From positions 18,672 through 27,430 of the forward strand of contig PMBM01000151.1 in assembly GCA_003153855.1 (NCBI GenBank): 8,759 nt of DNA, read 5' to 3'. Under the pieces are notes generated by a model. The model did no database searches. It was not told the DNA's origin and saw only the letters and a program-made list of their open reading frames with translations. Numbering within the stretch: position 1 is the stretch's first letter; every line of letters starts with the position of its first letter. This stretch comes from Propionibacteriaceae bacterium (GTDB lineage: Bacteria; Actinomycetota; Actinomycetes; Propionibacteriales; Propionibacteriaceae). The position numbers were made by a program, and so were the translations under genes. Of this stretch, positions 1 to 6,755 are shown piece by piece.

Positions 1-1514
1 AGGATGCCGACCAGCGCCTCGTGGTCGTAGCGGACGTACGCGCCCTGCTGCGGCCCGTACCCCTGCGGGATCCACCACAGCCGGAACAGCCCGATGATGT
101 GGTCGACCCGTACGCCTCCGGAGTGGCGCAGGATGCCCGCCACCATCGAGCGGAACGGTGCGTACGCGAGGTCGGCAAGACGGTCCGGCCGCCACGGCGG
201 CTGGCCCCAGTTCTGGCCCGACTGGTTGTACGGGTCGGGCGGAGCGCCGACGGTCACGCCATTCGCGAACACCGTGTTCAGCGCCCACGTCTCGGCGCCG
301 TCCGCGTTCACCCCGACGGCGAGGTCGGACACGATCCCGATCGGCATGCCGGTGTCCTTGGCGGACTGCTGTGCGCTGGACAGCTGCGTGTCCGCGATCC
401 ACTGCAGCCACATGTAGAAGGTCACGAGGTCGGCGTACTCGCCACCGAAGTCGGCGACCTCGGGCGAGGACGGCCGACGCATCGCCTCGGGCCAGTCGCG
501 CCAGCTCCGTCCGTACTTCTCGCTCAGCGCGCACCATGTGGCGAAGTCGCGGAGCTGACGTCCCTCCCGGCGCTGGAAGTCCTCGAAGGCCATCTGCCGT
601 GCGGGCTTGCGACCGGCGCGGAACACGAGCTCGAGCGCCTCACGCTTGGCGTCCCACGTGGCGTCCCGCTCGACACGAGAGGAGCTGCCGAACTCCTCGA
701 GCAGCTCCTGGCGCGTCTCGTGGACGACGTCGCGGTCGGCGGGCGACAACCATGCGTACTCGGGGATCGCCTCCGGCCGGATGTACAGCGGGTTCACGTA
801 CCGGCGGCTCGACGGCAGGTACGGCGACGGCTCCATGGGCGGAACGGGCTGGGCGGCGTGCAACGGGTTGATGAGCACGTACGCGGCGAAGTGCTTCGTC
901 GCGCTCCAGACCGCCAGGTCGGCGAGGTCGGTGAGGTCGCCGACGCCCCACGAGTCGCGCGAGCACACCGAGTACAGCTGGGTCGCGAACCCCCAGATCC
1001 GCTTGTCTCCCATCTGCCGCGGGAAGCCGAGCCACGACGGTGTGACGATCAGCGACGACTCGACCTCGCGGTCTTCAGATCGGAGCACGATGCGGTGGTA
1101 GCCGAGCGGAAGCTCCTCCGGTACGGCGAAGCTGGCCTCCCCGATCCACTCCCCGTCGATCTCGCGGTCAGGGTTGGGGTTCTCCAACTGAGCCACGTCG
1201 ACGGTGCCGCCATCTTCGAGGCGGAGGAAGACGTGGGCGCCTGCGCCGGCGCGGACATGTACGGGGAAGGTCTTCGACGCGCCCTGCTCGACCACCACGC
1301 AGGGCGGCAGCGCCCGCTGCCAGAGCCGCGCGTGGTACGCGTCGACAGCCGCTAGGGCCTTCTCGGGGGACGAAGCGTCGACGTCGAACGCACTCAGGAC
1401 CGCGACCACCGACGCGTCGTCGACCTCGGTGTGGTGGCCCTTCCAGTCCCAGAACTCCGTGCTGATCTGGTACAGGCCGCACAGATCGCGGAGCGCGGGG
1501 TCGATGAGTGGCAT
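1..1514 (-). CDS. malQ: 4-alpha-glucanotransferase (amylomaltase), 3' end outside window
   Basis: The predicted enzyme is a cytoplasmic GH77 amylomaltase. It moves alpha-1,4-glucan segments between maltodextrins and releases glucose, in maltodextrin and glycogen breakdown. The visible 504 residues show an N-terminal beta-sandwich-like region of about 160 residues, as in the long bacterial MalQ type. The GH77 barrel follows: RDSWGVGDLTDL (186-197), SPYLPSSRRYVNPLYI (230-245), GIVSDLAVGVNADGAETW (393-410) and VRVDHIIGLFRLWWIP (468-483). Asp471 in VRVDH aligns with the family's catalytic nucleophile Asp. The acid/base Glu and the third catalytic Asp lie beyond the left edge. The start is ATG at 1514, preceded by a GAGAG purine run six to seven bases upstream. 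The reading frame is open to the window edge, so this is a partial gene, not a broken one. It lies 203 bp downstream of the RCC1-repeat gene on the same strand; the gap probably carries its own promoter, but I see no convincing one. Family assignment is confident. Confidence 0.95.
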   Translation of the reverse strand, partial: MPLIDPALRDLCGLYQISTEFWDWKGHHTEVDDASVVAVLSAFDVDASSPEKALAAVDAYHARLWQRALPPCVVVEQGASKTFPVHVRAGAGAHVFLRLEDGGTVDVAQLENPNPDREIDGEWIGEASFAVPEELPLGYHRIVLRSEDREVESSLIVTPSWLGFPRQMGDKRIWGFATQLYSVCSRDSWGVGDLTDLADLAVWSATKHFAAYVLINPLHAAQPVPPMEPSPYLPSSRRYVNPLYIRPEAIPEYAWLSPADRDVVHETRQELLEEFGSSSRVERDATWDAKREALELVFRAGRKPARQMAFEDFQRREGRQLRDFATWCALSEKYGRSWRDWPEAMRRPSSPEVADFGGEYADLVTFYMWLQWIADTQLSSAQQSAKDTGMPIGIVSDLAVGVNADGAETWALNTVFANGVTVGAPPDPYNQSGQNWGQPPWRPDRLADLAYAPFRSMVAGILRHSGGVRVDHIIGLFRLWWIPQGYGPQQGAYVRYDHEALVGI

Positions 1515-1717
1515 GCGTCGTCTCTCAGAGGGGTCGTACGTGACGGCACCAAGACTTTCAGCGCGTCCCACCCGTCGCAACAGCAACACCCACGCGACCC
1601 GCTCGGATCTCGACCCGTGCTCGAGCCTGCACGGTTCGGCAGGGCTGTCGACCCGCACGCATACCGCTCGAGGTCCGTGCCATCAGCAACCCTACGATCC
1701 CATCCCCGCGTCCGATC
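1515..1717. other. intergenic gap between the RCC1-repeat gene and malQ
   Basis: This 203-bp gap separates two minus-strand genes. It contains one imperfect hairpin: arms 1624-1630 and 1639-1646, seven pairs with one bulged base and an eight-base loop. No T-run follows on the minus strand, so it is at best a weak terminator for the upstream gene. I see no good -35/-10 pair for malQ. A 72-codon minus-strand frame (1558-1776) overlaps the end of the RCC1-repeat gene and shows no family features. Confidence 0.4.
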
Positions 1718-4147
1718 TCAGCCGAGAGCGAAGCCGTACACATCCACAGGCGTCCAGCGATCGGTGGTAGTGCCATCTCCTAGCTCACCGTGCCCATTGA
1801 ACCCCCAACACTTGACCCCCCCGTGACTCGTTATGGCGCATCCATGCCAAGGCCCTGCCGAGATAGCATTGGCGCCGCTTATGCCCACCACATTCACTGG
1901 CGTGAGTCGGTCAGTCGTTGTTCCGTCACCGAGCGCACCCCCCATGTTTTGCCCCCAGCACATTCCCGTGCGGCCACTCGCGAGCGCACAGCTGATGTAG
2001 TCCGCGACGTCGATCGCCACGACACCACTAGTCATGCCTGTCACATCGACGGGCGTCGAACGATCGGTGGTGGTGCCGTCGCCCAGCTGGCCGTTGGCGT
2101 TCCACCCCCAGCATTTCGCCCTTCCGCTGCTTGTCACCGCGCAGGTGTCTAGGCCGCCTGCCGCAACTACCACGACGCCGCTGCCCATTCCGGTGACGTC
2201 GACGGGGGTGAGCCGACGGGTGGTGGTGCCGTCACCCAGTTGACCGTCTTGGTTGTCGCCCCAGCACTTGACTGCGCCCGCGGTTGTCACCGCGCACGCA
2301 TGGATACTGCCTGCGGCGATGGCGATGACGCCGCTGCCCAGACCGACCACGTCCTTCGGTGTCGCCGAGCCAGTGGTCGAGCCGTCTCCCAGGCCGCCCC
2401 CATATCTCGCCCCCCAGCACTTGACGCCTCCTGCGCTCGTCAACGCGCAGGTCAGTTGACCACCGGACGAGATTGCAGCCACGCCGCTGGTCAGGCCGAC
2501 AACATCCACGGGTGTGGACGACGAGGTGTAGGTTCCGTTCCCCAGCCCGCCCGTTCCGTTGGCACCCCAGCACTTGACGCCGCCACCGGTCGTCAAAGCG
2601 CACGTGTAGTCCGCCTCCGCCGAGATAGCCACCACCCCGCTGGTCAGGCCCACCACATCCACTGGCGTATTTCTGAAGTCGGTGGTGCCGACTCCCAGCT
2701 GGCCCTGGTTGTTGTTGCCCCAGCAGCGGACCCCTCCGGCGCTGGTCAGCACACAGGAATGGCCGGTGCCGACTGACACTTGCATGGCGGCTCCATTCGG
2801 ACCTGTGACAAGCGTCACCACCTTGTGCGCGGTCTTGGCGCGTGCGTCGGTCAATGTGAGGGTGACCTCGTAGGACCCAGCAGTGACCGGAGTCCCCGAC
2901 AGCACACCCGTGGCCGGATCCAGACTCAGCCCAGCAGGCAGACCGGACGCCGACCAGGTGTTGGGAGGCGAGGTGCCCGAGGTGGACTCAAGGATCACCG
3001 AGTAGGGGGACCCGACCACCGCGTAAGGGAAACTGGTCGTCGAGATGGCAGGGGCAGAGAAGACCGTCATCAGGACGATCGAATCACGGTGCGCGAGGAT
3101 CGCGTCGGACACCGTTATGGTCACAGGCTGACTCACCATCCACGACGTCGGTGTCCCACTAATGACGCCCGTGGACGGGTCGATGCTGAGTCCGGCAGGC
3201 AGCCCGGCTGCTGCCCATGTGTAGGGGGGCGCGCCTCCACTGGCGACGATAGTGGTCGAGTACGGGGTGCCGACATCCCCATTCGGAACGGAGGAGGTCT
3301 CGATGGACGGCGGCTCAGGCACTGTCGGGAACCGCAGAGCGGCGTTTTCCCAGTACTCCTGGCTACCCGCGATCTGCGTCGCCAATACGAGGTCGCCCGT
3401 CGTCCAGACGGTATTCGCCCAGTATGGCCAGCCTGTCGGGTCGGGCTCTCGCAACAGCAGCTTCTGGTACAGCGCCTGGACCCGGTCCAGCCGGCTCTCG
3501 TACGACTGGTAAAACATCGCTGCCACCCACTGCCGTCCGTACCGCGGGTCGTTGGTCAGCTGGATCCAGTACGCCAAACCGGCGGGATCGGGGTCGCGGC
3601 CCAAGAGCTTCTGGTACAGCTGCGTCACCCACGGCGACGGTGCGTTCCCCGCGAACGTCTGGTAGTACTCGGGCGAGGCAAAGAAGTAGCTGGAGACCTC
3701 GGCCACTGTCCAGGAACCCGACTGCAGCACCTGGACCCAGCCCGACAGCCCGGCCGGATCCGGAGCCCGCTGCAAGGTGTCCCGGTACATCTTGGTCACG
3801 ATCGAGCGTGTCCACTCGGCCGAGACCGACAGGTTGGTCAGGTAGCCCTGCCTCGACATCGTGCCGGTCCGCAAAGCGGTCGACGAGCTCGACAACTCCG
3901 GCGCCATTGGCAGCCGGCCGATGAAGTCGTGGTAGGAGGCTTGTACGAACGACTCGTACGCGTCCGCAGGGGTCAGCTGGGCTGGCAACTGGCTGGGGCT
4001 GACGGCGGGGACAGGAGCCCCCGGAGAGGCCACAGCCCGCACCGGTACGGTCACCAAACCAGCCGCCACAAGGGCCAATGCGACCAGGGGCGACCAGAGT
4101 CGACGCGGAGGCGCAAAAGCCCAACCCAACTTGTGAAAACCGCCCAT
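1718..4147 (-). CDS. secreted multidomain protein: DUF4214-like repeats, two Ig-like domains, seven RCC1 repeats
   Basis: This is a predicted exported protein of 809 residues with unknown function. A signal peptide is visible: basic segment with R15-R16, hydrophobic core 18-35, likely cleavage near VRAVAS (36-41). Residues 63-268 hold four DUF4214-like repeats marked by GRLP (77-80), LQRAPDPAGLSGW (125-137), LLGRDPDPAGLAYW (181-194) and LLREPDPTGWPYW (231-243). Residues about 279-449 hold two putative Ig (He_PIG-like) domains, each with GLPAGLS.DP.TGV.SGTP (315-333 and 402-420). Residues 461-809 are seven RCC1 repeats, enough for a complete seven-bladed beta-propeller ending at the C-terminus. 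Each repeat has C-x9-CWG, giving 14 cysteines (465/475, 516/526, 567/577, 618/628, 669/679, 720/730, 770/780) and no others; this suggests one disulfide per blade in an oxidising compartment. No transmembrane anchor or sortase motif is visible. A surface-binding or adhesion role is inference. Codon use in the Ig and RCC1 part is less GC-biased than in neighbouring genes. ATG at 4147 is chosen because it precedes the signal peptide. Confidence 0.9.
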   Translation of the reverse strand: MGGFHKLGWAFAPPRRLWSPLVALALVAAGLVTVPVRAVASPGAPVPAVSPSQLPAQLTPADAYESFVQASYHDFIGRLPMAPELSSSSTALRTGTMSRQGYLTNLSVSAEWTRSIVTKMYRDTLQRAPDPAGLSGWVQVLQSGSWTVAEVSSYFFASPEYYQTFAGNAPSPWVTQLYQKLLGRDPDPAGLAYWIQLTNDPRYGRQWVAAMFYQSYESRLDRVQALYQKLLLREPDPTGWPYWANTVWTTGDLVLATQIAGSQEYWENAALRFPTVPEPPSIETSSVPNGDVGTPYSTTIVASGGAPPYTWAAAGLPAGLSIDPSTGVISGTPTSWMVSQPVTITVSDAILAHRDSIVLMTVFSAPAISTTSFPYAVVGSPYSVILESTSGTSPPNTWSASGLPAGLSLDPATGVLSGTPVTAGSYEVTLTLTDARAKTAHKVVTLVTGPNGAAMQVSVGTGHSCVLTSAGGVRCWGNNNQGQLGVGTTDFRNTPVDVVGLTSGVVAISAEADYTCALTTGGGVKCWGANGTGGLGNGTYTSSSTPVDVVGLTSGVAAISSGGQLTCALTSAGGVKCWGARYGGGLGDGSTTGSATPKDVVGLGSGVIAIAAGSIHACAVTTAGAVKCWGDNQDGQLGDGTTTRRLTPVDVTGMGSGVVVVAAGGLDTCAVTSSGRAKCWGWNANGQLGDGTTTDRSTPVDVTGMTSGVVAIDVADYISCALASGRTGMCWGQNMGGALGDGTTTDRLTPVNVVGISGANAISAGPWHGCAITSHGGVKCWGFNGHGELGDGTTTDRWTPVDVYGFALG
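1721..2767 (-). repeat. seven degenerate 153-bp coding repeats (RCC1 blades)
   Basis: The C-terminal third of the secreted protein is seven tandem copies of a 51-codon unit. Copies one to six keep an exact 51-residue spacing between equivalent cysteines; the last step is 50 because GLTSGVVAIS is shortened to GISGANAIS (755-763). At DNA level the copies are diverged but still alike: GTGGTGGTGCCGTC recurs on the plus strand 153 bp apart, ending at about 2080 and 2233. The shared core is C..T..G.VKCWG...GQLGDGTTT...TPVDV.G. These are protein repeats, not a regulatory array. Confidence 0.9.
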
Positions 4148-4159
4148 GGCGAGACCCTA
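4148..4159 (-). promoter_or_regulatory. candidate leaderless -10 element of the RCC1-repeat gene
   Basis: On the minus strand TAGGGT (4159-4154) matches the actinobacterial TANNNT -10 pattern. It ends six bases before the ATG at 4147, about where a -10 lies from its start site, so the transcript could begin at or near the ATG. No Shine-Dalgarno sequence is properly placed. No recognisable -35 is seen. The upstream RDD gene stops only 57 bp away, so read-through transcription is also possible. Confidence 0.35.
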
Positions 4160-4204
4160 GTCCGGCGGTATTCAGGCCCGCTGAGGAACGGCCAAGAAGG
4201 GCAC

Positions 4205-4990
4205 TCAGTCCCGGCACACGACCTGAGTGCGGGCGAGCAGATCGGGCAGGCTCTGCCGCTTCGGGTGCCACAGGATCATGGAGATGCTGAAGACGTTGAC
4301 GAGGGGGAAGAAGCTGCCGCCCTGCGAGAGGAGGGTCCACGCCAGCGACCGGGAGACCCCGCGGCTCCATCCCACCTTGTCGGCAGGCTTGTCGAGAGGT
4401 GAGACCGCGATGCTCAGCATGCGCTGGCCGAGCGTGCGCGACCATAGGCCGAGGCAGACCGCCCCGTACGCCAACGTGAGGGCCATCCCGGTGTACAGAA
4501 TGATCGTCATCAGGTGGTCGAAATCGGGAGTGAACGCGTCCTGGTTCCCGGCGAGGACGGCGGCGTAGAACGCCTTCAGGCCGATGGTCGTCCGGTTCTG
4601 GAAGTCATGGACGAACAACGGCAACGCGACGACGACCAGGAAGGCGACGAGCACGTTGTCGATGACGGTCGCGACGAAGCGGCGGCCGAACGACGCCAGG
4701 GTCGTCGGGGTCGCCACGACCACAGGCGGTGCAGCGACGGCGGGGCGCATGACGGGTCGAAAGCCACCGTGGGTCTGAGGCGTCCAGGACCCACTCCGCG
4801 GAGCGGCAGAAGGCCCCCCGGCGAACGTGGGGGCACCGGAAACGCGCGTGGCCGTCGGGGCATTGCCTTGCAACCGGACCTGGCTGGACCAGGCGACGCC
4901 GTCCCACCACCGTTGACGCCCGGGGTGCGCGGGGTCGCCGTACCACCCGGCGGGCGGTACGGGACCCTGGCTCAGGGAGGGATCAGTCAC
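4205..4990 (-). CDS. DUF2510 and RDD-domain membrane protein
   Basis: This is a predicted integral membrane protein of 261 residues. The N-terminus has a DUF2510 motif, PPAGWYGDP...RQRWWDGVAW (12-34), a short tryptophan-rich module common in actinobacterial membrane proteins. A Pro/Ala/Ser-rich linker (about 41-98) leads to an RDD domain: FGRRFVATVIDNVL (101-114) supplies the Arg and first Asp, transmembrane segments lie near 110-127, 161-183 and 215-240, and HPKRQSLPDLLARTQVV (242-258) supplies the closing Asp250. RDD proteins are poorly characterised; some have been linked to ion transport, and nothing here fixes the substrate. The start is GTG at 4990, which just precedes the DUF2510 motif; an ATG at 4994 is out of frame. 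The gene is divergent from the kinase gene (164-bp gap) and 57 bp upstream of the RCC1-repeat gene on the same strand, so it may be the first gene of a two-gene transcript. The family call is firm; the function is unknown. Confidence 0.9.
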   Translation of the reverse strand: MTDPSLSQGPVPPAGWYGDPAHPGRQRWWDGVAWSSQVRLQGNAPTATRVSGAPTFAGGPSAAPRSGSWTPQTHGGFRPVMRPAVAAPPVVVATPTTLASFGRRFVATVIDNVLVAFLVVVALPLFVHDFQNRTTIGLKAFYAAVLAGNQDAFTPDFDHLMTIILYTGMALTLAYGAVCLGLWSRTLGQRMLSIAVSPLDKPADKVGWSRGVSRSLAWTLLSQGGSFFPLVNVFSISMILWHPKRQSLPDLLARTQVVCRD

Positions 4991-5154
4991 GCATCAAGTC
5001 TGCCCTATTCGCAGGAGAGGTCTCTTACTCACGGCCCGTGCCATACCCCCCACCGGGTACGATCCTGCGGGGGCTCGGCCTCAAGGAGAACACTCGAGCC
5101 GGCTCGTACCGCCGCCGAAGGTTGAATTCTGGCTGACATATCGAGGGACGTCAC
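4991..5154. promoter_or_regulatory. divergent intergenic region between RDD and kinase genes
   Basis: This 164-bp gap must carry promoters in both directions. On the minus strand CAGACT (5002-4997) lies six bases from the GTG of the RDD gene and could be a leaderless -10. On the plus strand TACGAT (5058-5063) fits TANNNT and would give the kinase transcript a leader of roughly 85 bases; no clear -35 is present. An unused AAGGAG lies at 5083-5088 with no start codon at a suitable distance. The element assignments are tentative. Confidence 0.4.
5144..5148 (+). promoter_or_regulatory. ribosome binding site of the kinase gene
   Basis: AGGGA (within GAGGGA) lies six bases before the GTG at 5155 and supports that non-ATG start. 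The start is also supported by the typical kinase opening IGRYRLTQRIGAG only a few residues later. Confidence 0.65.
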
Positions 5155-6321
5155 GTGGACAAGATCGGTCGCTACCGACTGACGCAGCGCATCGGCGCTG
5201 GGTCTTTCGCGACCGTCTGGAAGGGCCGCGACGACGAGCTCGACGCCGATGTGGCGGTCAAGATCCTCGCCGACAACTGGGCCGACAACGAAGACGTACG
5301 CAGCCGATTCCTCGCCGAGGCGAAGCTCCTGCGTCGCATCCAGGACGAGCGGATCGTCCGGGTGTACGACATCGGCACGCTGCCCGACGGGCGCCCGTAC
5401 TTCGTCATGGACTACGCCAACGGCGGCTCGCTGGAGCAGCTTCGCAAGCAGCCCGCCGAGCCTGGCCGTGTGCTGCGGCTCTGCGCCGAGGCTGCTCGCG
5501 CGCTCGAGGTCCTCCATCGCCACCGCATCATCCACCGCGACGTGACGCCGGGGAACATCCTGCTCGACCACTCCGAGACCCAGGGCCTTCGAGTCCTGCT
5601 CGCCGACCTCGGCGTCGCGAAGAAGATGGTCGACCGGGCCGGCGCGACGATGACGGCCGGCACCCCCGCGTACATGGCGCTTGAGCAGGCCACTGGCGCT
5701 CCGTTCGACGCGCGTGCGGACATCTACTCGATCGGCGCGGTGACGTACGCCCTCCTGTCGGGCAAGCCTCCGTTCCCGGTCAAGACGCTCGCAGACCTTC
5801 TCAGCCGCAACCCGGCCATCGGGCCCGCACCCATCGCCGACCGGCTGGGCGCTCCGCCGGCGCTCGACGCGCTGCTGAACGCGGCCCTCTCGCCCGACCC
5901 GAGCAAGCGCCCCCAGACCGCAGACATCATGTCCGCCGCGCTGGACCAGCTCGCCGACGTGCTGCCGGGCGGCCAGACGTACACGCCGCGCCCGCTGCCG
6001 CCGGCCGAGGGGTCCGTGCTGCGGCCGGCCGTGCCCGCGCCGTTCTCGACGCCCTCGAGCTTCATCTCCGGACTCAGCCCGGCCCCTGGTGGCCCTGGGT
6101 CGATGGTCTCGCTGCCGCCGAACTCCTACTACACGGCCGCGCCGACCTCGTCCGGCTACGAGACGCCGACCAGCGTGCTCGCCAGCTACATCCCGGAAGC
6201 CGAGTACGAGCCAGCCCCGGTCCCCGAGAGCCACTCGCCGTTGTTCTGGGTCTGGGTCATCCTGTCCGCGGTCGCGCTGTTCTTCCTGACGCTCATGATC
6301 ACGATCTGGGTCTCCGGCTGA
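5155..6321 (+). CDS. transmembrane Ser/Thr protein kinase (PknB-like) with atypical motifs
   Basis: This is a predicted Hanks-type protein kinase of 388 residues. The N-terminal cytoplasmic kinase domain (about 7-268) shows the glycine loop IGAGSFATV (13-21), AVKIL with Lys36, the likely helix-C Glu55, HRDVTPGNIL (127-136) with Asp129 and Asn134, DLG (151-153), GTPAYMALEQ (169-178), Asp189 in ARADIYSIG (187-194) and KRPQ (251-254). A Pro/Ser/Thr/Tyr-rich linker (about 270-360) leads to one transmembrane helix (363-386) that ends two residues before the C-terminus. It has no extracellular sensor such as PASTA repeats. Three residues depart from the usual consensus: Thr131 where Ser/Thr kinases carry Lys, Leu152 for Phe in DFG, and Leu176 for Pro in APE. 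ATP-binding Lys36, Asp129, Asn134 and Asp151 are kept, so activity is possible but not assured. It is divergent from the RDD gene and 26 bp before the DUF3039 gene. Substrates cannot be read from sequence. Confidence 0.93.
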   Translation: MDKIGRYRLTQRIGAGSFATVWKGRDDELDADVAVKILADNWADNEDVRSRFLAEAKLLRRIQDERIVRVYDIGTLPDGRPYFVMDYANGGSLEQLRKQPAEPGRVLRLCAEAARALEVLHRHRIIHRDVTPGNILLDHSETQGLRVLLADLGVAKKMVDRAGATMTAGTPAYMALEQATGAPFDARADIYSIGAVTYALLSGKPPFPVKTLADLLSRNPAIGPAPIADRLGAPPALDALLNAALSPDPSKRPQTADIMSAALDQLADVLPGGQTYTPRPLPPAEGSVLRPAVPAPFSTPSSFISGLSPAPGGPGSMVSLPPNSYYTAAPTSSGYETPTSVLASYIPEAEYEPAPVPESHSPLFWVWVILSAVALFFLTLMITIWVSG

Positions 6322-6334
6322 CGACCGAGCCGCC

Positions 6335-6347
6335 TACACTCGCTGGT
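6335..6347 (+). promoter_or_regulatory. candidate leaderless promoter of the DUF3039 gene
   Basis: TACACT (6335-6340) matches TANNNT and is followed by exactly seven bases before the ATG at 6348, so the predicted transcription start coincides with the start codon. The preceding bases contain no Shine-Dalgarno sequence. No clear -35 is seen. This fits leaderless transcription common in actinobacteria and would make the gene independent of the kinase transcript 26 bp upstream. Confidence 0.5.
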
Positions 6348-6629
6348 ATGAGCCTGACTCCCGAGACCCAGCGGGCACCCGGTGCGCAGACCATCACCGA
6401 CGAGCGCACCGACCTGCGCCTCGACGACGGCGACCACGAGCGGTTCGCGCACTACGTCGCCAAGCGCACACTCACCGAGGCCATGGTCATGGGCACGCCC
6501 GTCGTCGCACTCTGCGGCAAGGTGTGGGTCCCGAGCCGCAACCCCGAGAAGTTCCCGGTGTGCCCGGAGTGCAAGGAGATCTGGGAAGCCCACCCGGACG
6601 GCCCGGACTCGAACGACCCCGACGCCTGA
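6348..6629 (+). CDS. DUF3039 family small protein, putative zinc binding
   Basis: This is a 93-residue soluble protein matching DUF3039, a family known mainly from Actinobacteria and without an assigned function. The signature is ALCGKVWVPSRNPEKFPVCPECKEIWE (54-80). Cys56, Cys72 and Cys75 resemble a zinc knuckle, with His30 or His35 (HERFAHYV) as a possible fourth ligand; zinc binding is inference. The N-terminus (1-29) is polar and probably flexible, and the C-terminus is Asp/Pro-rich. Length is as expected for the family, so it appears complete. It follows the kinase by 26 bp on the same strand but has its own candidate leaderless promoter and no ribosome binding site. It ends 128 bp before the convergent dehydrogenase gene's stop. 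Confidence 0.9.
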   Translation: MSLTPETQRAPGAQTITDERTDLRLDDGDHERFAHYVAKRTLTEAMVMGTPVVALCGKVWVPSRNPEKFPVCPECKEIWEAHPDGPDSNDPDA

Positions 6630-6670
6630 TCCCTCGCGCTTCGGAACATCGGTCGCGGCGTACGCCTGAC

Positions 6671-6720
6671 CCGCACAACCCTTCGAGCGCGCGCACAACC
6701 CTTCGAGCGCCCGCACAACC
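6671..6720. repeat. 20-bp direct repeats (two full copies and a half copy)
   Basis: Copies at 6671-6690 and 6691-6710 are identical except for the first base; the unit is approximately CCGCACAACCCTTCGAGCGC. A third, half-length copy (6711-6720, CCGCACAACC) forms the left arm of the neighbouring hairpin. Only the CGCACAACC half is also found in inverted form, at 6747-6755. There is no spacer between copies, so this is not a CRISPR array. Confidence 0.9.
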
Positions 6721-6755
6721 GTTGTGACCGCGTTTCGCACCACAAAGGTTGTGCG
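6712..6755. terminator. imperfect 44-nt inverted repeat between convergent genes, possible bidirectional terminator
   Basis: CGCACAACC (6712-6720) pairs with GGTTGTGCG (6747-6755). After one G/A mismatch, TTGTG (6722-6726) pairs with CACAA (6741-6745), and an inner GCG-TTT-CGC (6730-6738) can close the top. The right arm starts a few bases after the dehydrogenase stop codon. The position between convergent stops suits a shared terminator or RNA-end stabiliser. No T-run follows on either strand, so intrinsic termination is not proven. The upstream copies of CGCACAACC can pair with the same right arm: 6690-6700 gives eleven pairs with 6747-6757. Confidence 0.55.

Noticed and set aside
21..1355. 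Long plus-strand open frame of 444 codons
   Set aside because: It is antisense to malQ, whose conserved GH77 motifs are on the minus strand. The translation is Arg/Val/Pro-rich low-complexity, as expected from high GC at third positions.
1624..1646. Hairpin as intrinsic terminator after the RCC1-repeat gene
   Set aside because: The stem is short and bulged, lies about 70-95 bases after the stop codon, and is not followed by a T-run.
4174..4202. TTGGCC-17-AATACC as a sigma-70-type promoter for the RCC1-repeat gene
   Set aside because: The -10 matches only three of six positions, and TAGGGT nearer the ATG fits the actinobacterial pattern better.
2780..4402. Long plus-strand open frame of 540 codons
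   Set aside because: It is antisense to the DUF4214/Ig part of the secreted protein and to the end of the RDD gene; its Arg/Gly/His-rich translation has no domain features.
5029..6234. Minus-strand open frame of 401 codons opposite the kinase
   Set aside because: The kinase on the plus strand has unmistakable catalytic motifs; the opposite frame is a composition artefact.
6671..6720. Possible CRISPR array
   Set aside because: The repeats are directly adjacent with no spacers, number only two and a half, and no cas genes are present.
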